DNA from: Bradyrhizobium sp. LHD-71
GTDB taxonomy: Bacteria > Pseudomonadota > Alphaproteobacteria > Rhizobiales > Xanthobacteraceae
Direction: 5' to 3'
NCBI RefSeq assembly: GCF_031157255.1
Contig: NZ_JAVIFX010000003.1
Span: 346,363 to 410,362, forward strand
DNA: 64,000 nucleotides
A program made the translations under genes and the position numbers. Of the stretch, positions 57,387-64,000 are shown one piece after another. Numbering within the stretch: the stretch's first letter is position 1; the number at the start of each line of letters is the position of its first letter. A model generated the notes under the pieces. The model did not search any database, was not told the origin of the DNA, and saw only the letters and a list, made by a program, of their open reading frames with translations.

Positions 57387-58298
57387 GTGTCCCTGCTTCT
57401 CGCCCCCGAACTGGCGCGGTATCGCGACGAGCCAAAGCAGCTGCCGAGTGGCGGACTGGGCAAGAATGCCTTTCTGCGGTTGGGCTTTCGGCGGAGCGGG
57501 AGACGGACGATCCTCGCCGAGCTCAATCGCCGCGCACCGCTGCTCGTGCAGCAGGCGCTTTATTGGGACGAGGAGATGCCACTGCTGCCCTGCGTACCGA
57601 TCATCAGCAATTCAGGCGGTATCCTGCAGGGCGACCGCTATGCCATCGAGATCGACCTGGACGATGGCGCAGAGGCTCACATCACGACCCAGGCGGCAAC
57701 CAAGATCCATGAGATGGATGCGAATTTCGCCGCACAAACCCAGAGGATCGTCCTGGCGGCGGGGGCCTATCTCGAATATCTGCCGCATCCGGTCATTCCG
57801 CACAGGCATGCACGCTTCGTCACCCACACACACATCGTCATCGATCCGAGCGCGACGGCCCTTTACTCCGAGATCCTGCTGCCGGGACGCAAGTACTATG
57901 GTGGCGGCGAGGTGTTCGCCTACGACCTGTTTTCGTCGTTGCTCCATGCGGCGCGGCCCGATGGTGCGGCACTGTTCGCCGAAAAGTTCATTATCGAGCC
58001 ACAAGCGTCCGATGTCGCCAACATCGCCGTCATGGGGCCGTTCCATGTTCTTGCCAATGTGCTCTTGCTGACGCCTCCCGTTCATGCAGAGCGGATCTTC
58101 GAGCAGGTCCAGCCTGTCCTCGACATGGAGCATGGATGGGCCTGTGGTGCGAGCCGGCTGCCAAACAATGCGGGGCTTCTTTACAGGGTGCTCGGCATGG
58201 AGTCGCAGGTCGTGCGCGCGAAAGTACGCGCGTTCTGGTCGCTCGTGCGGCACGAGGTGAAAGGCAATCGTGTCCCCGATGAATTTCTTTGGGGTTGA
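57387..58298 (+). CDS. ureD: Urease accessory protein UreD (UreH)
   Basis: The 303-residue protein has the UreD core SGGILQGDRYAIEIDLDDGAEAHITTQAATKIHEMD (about residues 75-110) and LPGRKYYGGGEVFAYD (about 165-180). It binds apo-urease and is the scaffold for UreFG. GTG 57387 starts 3 bp after the ureG stop. Its position near the operon end is unusual; in most rhizobia ureD precedes ureA. Confidence 0.92.
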   Translation: MSLLLAPELARYRDEPKQLPSGGLGKNAFLRLGFRRSGRRTILAELNRRAPLLVQQALYWDEEMPLLPCVPIISNSGGILQGDRYAIEIDLDDGAEAHITTQAATKIHEMDANFAAQTQRIVLAAGAYLEYLPHPVIPHRHARFVTHTHIVIDPSATALYSEILLPGRKYYGGGEVFAYDLFSSLLHAARPDGAALFAEKFIIEPQASDVANIAVMGPFHVLANVLLLTPPVHAERIFEQVQPVLDMEHGWACGASRLPNNAGLLYRVLGMESQVVRAKVRAFWSLVRHEVKGNRVPDEFLWG

Positions 58299-58308
58299 GG
58301 AGGATCGC

Positions 58309-59328
58309 ATGACGCGCCTTCTGCAAGCATGGGATGAATTGGTCGAGCAGAGTTCGCTGCTGCGATTGATCGACCTGCATCTGCGCGGAGCCGGGCAGGT
58401 GATGTTTCAGAACAACCCGCTCACCGGGCTCCTCTTCCTGTTAGGAATTTTTTGGGGAGCAATCGCGTCCGGCAACCCCGCCATTGCCGTCGGTGCCGTC
58501 GTCGGACTGGTCGTTGCAACGGTGACGGCAATTCTCCTTCAGTCGGACGAAGTGTCGCTCCGCCAGGGTCTGTTTGGCTTCAATGGCGTTCTGGTCGGTG
58601 TGGCCGTTCCGACATTTCTCGTCATGAACCCGGCGACGTGGTTTCTGCTTGTTGTCGGCGCGGCCGTGTCGACGGTGGCCATGCTTGCCGTCAGCCAGGT
58701 CACGAAGCTTTGGGGCGTGCCGGCCCTGACGTTCCCGTTCGTGCTGACGACGTGGTTTCTGATGCTCGCGGCCTATTCGTTCGGCCACCTGCCGGTGCGC
58801 GGTCTCGGTCCGCCGGCGCTTCCGGTGCCGGCCGCAGCGGCTGTGAGCCACCTGGAGCCTTCGGCCGTCTTTCTCCTGACCGCCTGGATCAAGGGCATCG
58901 CCCAGGTGTTCCTGCTCAACAATCTCGTCACCGGCGTTATCTTCATCGCGGCGCTGCTGGTCAGTTCGATCTGGGCTGCCGCATTTGCCGTTGCGGGCTC
59001 CATCGTCAGCGTCGTCGTCGCGCTGATGCTCGGGGCGAGCGCGGCGGACATTGATGCCGGGCTTTACAGCTTCAGTCCGGTGCTTACGGCCATCGCGCTG
59101 GGAAGCGTCTTCTTCAAACCATCCTGGCGCGTGGCCTTGTTCGCGCTGCTTGCGACCGTCTTCACGGTCATCGCGCAAGGCGCGCTTGATGCGGCGGTTG
59201 CTCCGGCGGGCATCCCGACCTTCACCGCCGCGTTTATCTTCATCACCTGGCTATTTCTGTTGCCCAAGGTGAATCTCGAGCCCCACCGCCACGAGCCGCT
59301 CAAGGACGGCATCCTCACGGGAAAGTAG
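58309..59328 (+). CDS. Urea channel/transporter (UT family)
   Basis: The 339-residue inner-membrane protein has about ten hydrophobic segments and two copies of the urea transporter signature: LFGFNGVLVGVAVPTFL (about residues 88-104) and LYSFSPVLTAIALGSVFF (about 248-265). UT proteins conduct urea passively through a trimeric channel. gaggagg lies 6 bp before ATG 58309. It starts 10 bp after ureD and closes the urease operon, which gives the cluster its own urea supply. I avoid a symbol because yut and utp are both used. Confidence 0.88.
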   Translation: MTRLLQAWDELVEQSSLLRLIDLHLRGAGQVMFQNNPLTGLLFLLGIFWGAIASGNPAIAVGAVVGLVVATVTAILLQSDEVSLRQGLFGFNGVLVGVAVPTFLVMNPATWFLLVVGAAVSTVAMLAVSQVTKLWGVPALTFPFVLTTWFLMLAAYSFGHLPVRGLGPPALPVPAAAAVSHLEPSAVFLLTAWIKGIAQVFLLNNLVTGVIFIAALLVSSIWAAAFAVAGSIVSVVVALMLGASAADIDAGLYSFSPVLTAIALGSVFFKPSWRVALFALLATVFTVIAQGALDAAVAPAGIPTFTAAFIFITWLFLLPKVNLEPHRHEPLKDGILTGK

Positions 59329-59350
59329 TGACGCGGTCGTTGCGCACCGC

Positions 59351-59474
59351 CGTCATTGCGAGCGAAGCGAAGCAATCCAGTCTGAGCTGCCGCAACCGCC
59401 GCGCTGGATTGCTTCGTCGCCACAGGCGAGCGAAGCGACGCCGTTCTTCGAACGGCTATGCCCTCGCAATGACG
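59351..59474. repeat. Palindromic dispersed element with an embedded copy of the 36-bp repeat
   Basis: The termini CGTCATTGCGAG (59351-59362) and CTCGCAATGACG (59463-59474) are a perfect 12-bp inverted repeat. Inside, gaagcaatccag pairs with ctggattgcttc. At 59425-59460 lies an exact inverted copy of the 36-bp unit repeated three times at 16638-16745. It separates the urea transporter from a convergent Bug gene. Confidence 0.9.
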
Positions 59475-59485
59475 AGAAACGCGCG

Positions 59486-60469
59486 TCACTCCGGCTTGAT
59501 ACCGAGATCTTTCAGCAGGACCAGGATGACCCCGGAGTCGCGTTTGAAGCTCGTGTTGGTCGCCTCGAAGTCGGTCGGAGGGTCGAGCAGGTAGTTTGTG
59601 AGCAGCTGTTTCACCTTCGGGTCGTCGCCGGCCTGGACGAGCAGATCGGAGAGCTTCTTGACGATCTCCTGCGGCGTGCCGGAGGGCACGGCGAACGTCG
59701 TAAAGCCGCGTGCATCGTAGAATGGGCTGACCGCGCCTTGCTCCACCATTGTCGGGATGTCCGGATACGGCGGCAGGCGGTTGCCGGTGACGGCGATCAT
59801 CTTGCCGCGCCCGGACTGGATGACTGGCAACGCCACCGCATAGCTGCCTGACGCGCCATCGATTGTCTGCGCCGCCACGTCTGCCCACATCGGCGCCTCG
59901 CCGCGATATTGGATCACCTCGACCTTCAATCCGTATTGCTTGGCTATCGTCTCGATCAGCATGTGCGGTGTAGAACCGACGCCGAAGGAGCCCCAGTTCA
60001 GCTTGTCGGCCTTCTTCGCGTACGCGACGAACTCCTTCAGATTGCTTGCACCGGTCTTCTCGGCCGCCACTACCGGGGCGCCGATGCCGCGAACCATCGT
60101 CAGATAGATGAAATCCTTTTCCGGATCGTAAGGCAGGTCCTTCACTGTCAGGCGGTTCTGAATCAACGAGGACGAGATGCTGCAGAGTATCGTGTAGCCG
60201 TCTGGCGGAGCGCGCTTGACTTCCGTCACGCCGATGACACCGCCGCCTCCGCCCTTGTTCTCGACCACGACCGGCTGGCCAAGCTGGCGGGTCAGGAAAT
60301 CGCTGAACACGCGCCCAATGCCGTCGGTCTGTCCGCCGGCCGGGTAGGGGACGACAACCCGGATCGGCTTCGATGGCCAGACTTGCGCCGACGCCGACCT
60401 GTGAAGAACTGGTAATGCAAACGTGGTGACACCCGCAGCGATGACGCTGCGGCGCGTGAGCTTCCGCAT
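59486..60469 (-). CDS. Bug/TctC-family solute-binding protein (duplicate 1)
   Basis: The 327-residue protein has a twin-arginine-like signal peptide (LTRRSVIAAGVTTFALPVLHRSASA) and mature Bug sequence IRVVVPYPAGGQTDGIGRVFSDFLTRQLGQPVVVENKGG (about residues 37-75). It is highly similar along its length to the protein at 60770, as if recently duplicated. Bug proteins bind carboxylates in the periplasm. No tctAB partner is here. gggagga precedes ATG 60469. Confidence 0.92.
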   Translation of the reverse strand: MRKLTRRSVIAAGVTTFALPVLHRSASAQVWPSKPIRVVVPYPAGGQTDGIGRVFSDFLTRQLGQPVVVENKGGGGGVIGVTEVKRAPPDGYTILCSISSSLIQNRLTVKDLPYDPEKDFIYLTMVRGIGAPVVAAEKTGASNLKEFVAYAKKADKLNWGSFGVGSTPHMLIETIAKQYGLKVEVIQYRGEAPMWADVAAQTIDGASGSYAVALPVIQSGRGKMIAVTGNRLPPYPDIPTMVEQGAVSPFYDARGFTTFAVPSGTPQEIVKKLSDLLVQAGDDPKVKQLLTNYLLDPPTDFEATNTSFKRDSGVILVLLKDLGIKPE

Positions 60470-60769
60470 TCGATCCTCCCACAGACCCGATGTTCGCTCG
60501 GGTTCTCGTGTGACGAGCTTAGAGAAGGAGGGCGAGATGGGTAGATGCCGAAAACGCCGTGCAGCCTTGCGGCCGGTCAGACATTTTGACGCGCTCGCTC
60601 CTGCGCTGCGGAGCGCATCGACAGGATATCCGCTTCAGTTGCGATGTTGCGTTTCCCGCCCGCTGTCGGAAAGCGCCGCTGAAAGGCAGACTCGCAATCA
60701 GGGGGCCGCACGAAGCGTCGTCCGGGGTGCGCCTCGCTCGCCGAGCGATGCGAGGCGACTGACAGCCCC
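60470..60769. other. Spacer between the duplicated Bug genes
   Basis: The 300-bp region carries a conserved block at about 60560-60592 (gcagccttgcgg...gacattttgacgc) also found before the other copy. A GC-rich imperfect hairpin (60731-60756) lies just after the stop of the 60770 gene and may stop its transcript. No gene is seen. Confidence 0.5.
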
Positions 60770-61756
60770 TTACTCCGGTTTGATGCCGAGTTCTTTCAGC
60801 AGCCCGAGCATCACTTCCGAGTCGCGCTTGAAGCGGGCATTCGTCTTCTCGAAGTTCGATGGCGGTCCGAGCAGGTAGTTCGTGAGCAACTGTTTCACCT
60901 TCGGATCGTCGCCGGCTTGCACGAGCAGATCCGAGAGTTTCTTGACGATGTCCTGCGGGGTGCCGGCGGGCACGGCGAAGGTCGTAAAGGCGCGGGTCTC
61001 GTAGAACCCGCCGACGGCGCCCTGTTCGGTCATCGTCGGCGTGTCAGGAAATGGCGGCAACCGGTCGCCTGTCACGGCGATCAGCTTGCCGCGGCCGGAC
61101 TGGATCACCGGCAAGGCCGCCGCATAGCTGCCCGACGCGCCGTCGAGCGTCTGTGCCGCCACGTCCGCCCACATCGGCGCTTCACCGCGATACTGGATCA
61201 CTTCGACCTTGAAGCCGTATTGCTTTTGCATCGTCTCGATGAGCACGTGCGGGGTCGAACCGACGCCGTAGGATCCCCAGTTCAGCTTGTCGACCTTCTT
61301 GGCGTAGTCGACGAACTGCTTGAGGTTGGTCGCGCCGGTCTTCTCGGCTGCGACGACCGGGCCGCCGAGGCCTGAGACCATCGTCAGATAGATGAAGTCC
61401 TTCTCCGGATCGTAGGGAAGATCCTTGACCGTCAGGCGGTTCTGGATGAGCGAGGAAGAGATCGTGCACAGGATGTTGTAGCCATCAGGTGCCGCGCGTT
61501 TCACTTCGGTGACGCCGAGCACGCCGCCACCGCCGGCCTTGTTCTCCACGACCACCGGCTGGCCCAGCTGTCGTGTCAGGAAATCGCTGAAGACACGCCC
61601 GATCCCGTCGGTCTGTCCGCCGGCCGGATAGGGCACGACGACGCGGATCGGTTTCGACGGCCACGCGCCTTGCCCGGACGCGGTGCCGCTGAGGGCAGGC
61701 AGCGCCAGCGTGGTGGCACCCGCAGCCATGAAGCTGCGGCGCGTGAGTTTCGTCAT
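60770..61756 (-). CDS. Bug/TctC-family solute-binding protein (duplicate 2)
   Basis: The 328-residue protein has a twin-arginine-like signal (LTRRSFMAAGATTLALPALSGTASGQ) and is nearly the same as the protein at 59486 through LNWGSYGVGSTPHVLIET and QVIQYRGEAPMWADVAAQTLDGASGSYA-like segments. gggagga lies before ATG 61756. The duplication includes at least 130 bp of upstream DNA. Ligand is unknown; both copies should recognise similar compounds. Confidence 0.92.
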   Translation of the reverse strand: MTKLTRRSFMAAGATTLALPALSGTASGQGAWPSKPIRVVVPYPAGGQTDGIGRVFSDFLTRQLGQPVVVENKAGGGGVLGVTEVKRAAPDGYNILCTISSSLIQNRLTVKDLPYDPEKDFIYLTMVSGLGGPVVAAEKTGATNLKQFVDYAKKVDKLNWGSYGVGSTPHVLIETMQKQYGFKVEVIQYRGEAPMWADVAAQTLDGASGSYAAALPVIQSGRGKLIAVTGDRLPPFPDTPTMTEQGAVGGFYETRAFTTFAVPAGTPQDIVKKLSDLLVQAGDDPKVKQLLTNYLLGPPSNFEKTNARFKRDSEVMLGLLKELGIKPE

Positions 61757-62159
61757 TCAGTCCTCCCATGATTCCGGTCCGGGCTTCGGCCAGCCTTCTC
61801 TTGTCGATGAACTTAGACGAGGCGAGGAGGGCGGGTAGAGCCAAAAATGCATGCAGCCTTGCGGGCGACCCGGACATTTTGACGCTCCGACCTCGTCTTC
61901 AGGGTTATTGCGACAGATGTGCGCTTAACTCACTGAGCTTGCCGCCGTGGTCAGAGCCTCTCGCCTAACGTGCTCTTTGACAATTGAATCGCGTGAGTCG
62001 TCCCGGCCAAGCGAAGCGCAGAGCCGGGACCCATAGCCACCTGTCGTCATGAGGCGACGTGCCTTTGCGCGCTAAGCCGGGACTAGCACCATCGGTCGGT
62101 GGTCATGGGTCCCTGCCTTCGCAGGGACGACCCGAATGCTTGGCAAATGACGGCGGGCA
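61757..62159. other. Intergenic region with a conserved upstream block and a dispersed repeat
   Basis: The 403-bp region has two parts. The block around 61850-61884 repeats the sequence found before duplicate 1. The remainder, from 61997, is mostly a palindrome-ended dispersed repeat. No gene is seen. Confidence 0.6.
61997..62131. repeat. Dispersed repeat with inverted termini
   Basis: GTCGTCCC (61997-62004) and GGGACGAC (62124-62131) bound a 135-bp element with internal gagccgggacccat and catgggtccctgcc dyad. The class resembles gtcgtccc/gggacgac repeats known from Bradyrhizobium-type genomes. Confidence 0.7.
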
Positions 62160-63149
62160 TCACTCCCCGCTGATGCCGAGATCCTTCAGCACGGCCAGCA
62201 GCACTGGCGATTCCTCCGAGAACTGCCGTTGTGCTTCGGTCATGTCGGAAGCCGGCTCCAGGTAGTAGGTCGCCAGCGCCTGCTGCACCTTGTCGTCCTT
62301 GCCGGCCAGAACCATGGCATCCGACAGCTTCTTCAGAATCTCTGGCGGAGTGCCGGCCGGAGCCCACCAGCCGGTGAAGCCGCGCACGCCGAACAATTTC
62401 GAAGACGCCCCCTGCTCGGCCAGTGTCGGGATTTCCGGATGCGGCTTCAGCCGCGCTCCGGTGGTGCCGATGAGCCGGCCGCGGCCTGATTGCAGCACCG
62501 GCGAGGTGATGGCGTAGCTGCCGATAGCGGTGTCCGTCGAGCCGGTCATGAAGTCCGCCCACATCGGCGCTTCGCCGCGATAGTGAATCGGCTCGATCTT
62601 CAGACCGTATTGCTTGTTGAGCTCGAAGGCGACGATATGCGGCGTCGAACCGACCGCATAAGTACCCATGCTGATCTTCTCGGCCTTTTTCGCGAACTCG
62701 ACGAATTCCTTCAGGTTGGTGACGCCGGAGGATGACTGGACCACCATCAACAGGCCGCTTCCCTTGACGACCGAGAAGATCGCGAAATCCTTCTCCGGAT
62801 CGTAGGCCAGATTCTTGATCGTGGCGCGGTTCTGGATCATCGTCGTCGAGATGGTGCACATCAGCGTGTAGCCGTCCGGCGGCGATTGCTTTACATCGAT
62901 GGCGCCGACCGATCCGGACCCGCCGCCCTTGTTCTCGACGACGAATGTCTGGCCGAAGTGCCTCGAGAGAAACTCACCATAGGCGCGCGCTATTCCATCC
63001 GTCTGTCCGCCCGCCGGATACCCGACCACGATGCGAACGGGCTTGTTCGGCCAGGCGCCCTGAGCCGATGCGCGCCTGCCGAACAATGGCAGGCTTGCGG
63101 TGGCGGCGCCGGCGGCAATGAGTTGGCGGCGGGTAACGCGGATGATCAT
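62160..63149 (-). CDS. Bug/TctC-family solute-binding protein
   Basis: The 329-residue protein has a twin-arginine-like signal (VTRRQLIAAGAATASLPLFGRRASAQ) and Bug sequence VRIVVGYPAGGQTDGIARAYGEFLSRHFGQTFVVENKGGG. It is a more distant relative of the duplicates at 59486 and 60770, roughly half identical over the core. It binds an unknown carboxylate in the periplasm and lacks a membrane partner here. The upstream region lacks the conserved block found before the duplicates. Confidence 0.9.
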   Translation of the reverse strand: MIIRVTRRQLIAAGAATASLPLFGRRASAQGAWPNKPVRIVVGYPAGGQTDGIARAYGEFLSRHFGQTFVVENKGGGSGSVGAIDVKQSPPDGYTLMCTISTTMIQNRATIKNLAYDPEKDFAIFSVVKGSGLLMVVQSSSGVTNLKEFVEFAKKAEKISMGTYAVGSTPHIVAFELNKQYGLKIEPIHYRGEAPMWADFMTGSTDTAIGSYAITSPVLQSGRGRLIGTTGARLKPHPEIPTLAEQGASSKLFGVRGFTGWWAPAGTPPEILKKLSDAMVLAGKDDKVQQALATYYLEPASDMTEAQRQFSEESPVLLAVLKDLGISGE

Positions 63150-63292
63150 TCTGTTGTTTCCTTCCCAGACTTACGGCCGTTTCTCGGCTCTTGTCGTTCT
63201 AGATCAAGTTTGAGCGGCTCGGCCAGCCCGATGATGTCACATAAGACGCGTTCCTCGCCGGGATCCTCGCGCAGCAATGACGGAAAGAGCGC

Positions 63293-63910
63293 CTATCGCT
63301 TCTCCAGCCAGAACCGCGACTGACTGAGGTCGCACTTCGCATTCTCGCCCATGCACAGGCTGATGGGCAGCACACGCGCCTTGCGCTGCCGTCGCTGCCG
63401 GTCTCGTGGTGTCCCGCCCGGTGTCAGGCTCATCATCGCGACCCGAAGGCTCGCTTCGATCTTCTCGACATCGCCCGGCTCGATCTTGTCTCCGGTGAGG
63501 ATGACGAAATCGATCAGATCATGGCGGATCAGATCGACATCCAGGAAGATCAGGCCGACTGGCAGGACCGGCAAACGCATCCCTGGAATCGTGCACGTCT
63601 CCGCATCCGGGCAGTGCGAAAGCCTCTTTCGGCGCTCCGTTCGCCAAACGCATTCCGGTGCGGCAGCCATCCGCACGACGCAAACGGTGATGTCCGGTGC
63701 ATTGCTGGTCTCGGGCACGACGACGCGCCTGCCGACGGCAGGATAGCCATCCCAGGGGCTGCCGTTCGCCTTCACGGGATCGGCCGTCACCGAGAGATTG
63801 ACAATGAGTTCTTGAGCTGACTGCTGGGCAACTGCAGGCTCACCACAGGTGAGCGCGAGCAGGGCAGCGCAGAACAGCGGCTTGAGGGAAGCTCTGAAAG
63901 GACCGTGCAT
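63293..63910 (-). CDS. Hypothetical secreted protein
   Basis: The 205-residue protein begins with a signal peptide (ASLKPLFCAALLALTCGEPAVAQ). The mature part has six cysteines, in CVVRM, ECVWR, HCPDAETC, LCMG and KCDLS contexts, and includes VLPVGLIFLDVDLIRHDLIDFVIL, a possible membrane-near strand. I recognise no family. ATG 63910 is chosen because the signal peptide begins there. It precedes the 62160 gene on the same strand with about 140 bp between, so its partner is unclear. Confidence 0.7.
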   Translation of the reverse strand: MHGPFRASLKPLFCAALLALTCGEPAVAQQSAQELIVNLSVTADPVKANGSPWDGYPAVGRRVVVPETSNAPDITVCVVRMAAAPECVWRTERRKRLSHCPDAETCTIPGMRLPVLPVGLIFLDVDLIRHDLIDFVILTGDKIEPGDVEKIEASLRVAMMSLTPGGTPRDRQRRQRKARVLPISLCMGENAKCDLSQSRFWLEKR

Positions 63911-63923
63911 GCTGTAACGTCTA

Positions 63924-63996
63924 GTGTCGTGGATCAGAAATTCGCACCATCGTTGCCGCGAGTCCATCGTGCGAATTTCTGATCCATAAACGACAC
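63924..63996. repeat. Palindromic element, possible MITE
   Basis: GGATCAGAAATTCGCAC (63931-63947) and GTGCGAATTTCTGATCC (63969-63985) form a perfect 17-bp inverted repeat around a 21-bp loop. An outer GTGTCGT / ACGACAC pair (63924-63930, 63990-63996) adds 7 bp, with 4 extra bases on the right. It lies upstream of the hypothetical gene, near the window end. Confidence 0.85.
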
Positions 63997-64000
63997 GAGA

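Overview
The window looks like chromosome of a GC-rich Hyphomicrobiales (Rhizobiales) alphaproteobacterium, probably Bradyrhizobium-like (Nitrobacteraceae or a near family). The evidence is two phasins, a DUF3551 secreted protein, a PdhS-type cell-cycle kinase, a trxB-lsrB-like pair, a tRNA-His with the alphaproteobacterial identity (A73, no G-1), an EcfG-type promoter, an Irr-type iron box, several orphan Bug-type solute-binding proteins, and dispersed palindromic repeats of a kind common in that group. This is inferred from gene content; no database search was possible.

Layout. 1-2.8 kb: partial AsmA gene, then a 3-oxoacid CoA-transferase pair (scoAB). 2.9-5.7 kb: ferric-iron ABC permease and binding protein behind an Irr-like box. 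5.9-10.9 kb: PdhS-like kinase with a degenerate ATP-binding domain, two phasins, tRNA-His and a DUF3551 protein. 11-13.8 kb: divergent csoR/copA copper module with an operator dyad. 13.9-19.3 kb: lsrB-like regulator, trxB, an Lrp-type regulator with a 19-bp dyad, a TauE permease, DoxX, a GNAT and greA. 19.4-23.8 kb: carB, a structurally aberrant tRNA-Cys-like gene and a methyltransferase. 24-31.5 kb: dps behind an EcfG promoter, a diheme cytochrome, a PaaI/TetR pair, a CPA1 antiporter, and a Bug protein with a 2-hydroxyacid dehydrogenase. 31.5-38.4 kb: carA, a YqeY-like protein, an acyl-CoA synthetase, ArsR plus two SRPBCC proteins facing a LysE exporter, an N-formylglutamate amidohydrolase and a gamma-glutamylcyclotransferase. 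38.4-47.1 kb: dnaG-rpoD with a perfect CtrA-type box between them, an acyltransferase, a cystathionine gamma-synthase-like enzyme and an MFS transporter.

47.1-59.3 kb is the most coherent block. A nickel ABC importer, nikABCDE, is divergent from ureABCEFGD plus a urea channel. Together these take up nickel and urea, mature the urease and hydrolyse urea. The ure operon carries a palindromic repeat pair between ureE and ureF, and ureD sits late in the operon.

59.4-64 kb holds three orphan Bug proteins. Two are recent duplicates that share a conserved upstream block. Several mobile-looking palindromic repeats and one small secreted protein of unknown function are also here. I did not find CRISPR arrays, prophage, plasmid functions or a recognisable anti-phage system. 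The most unusual items are the tRNA-Cys-like gene, the degenerate PdhS kinase and several well-defined operator dyads.
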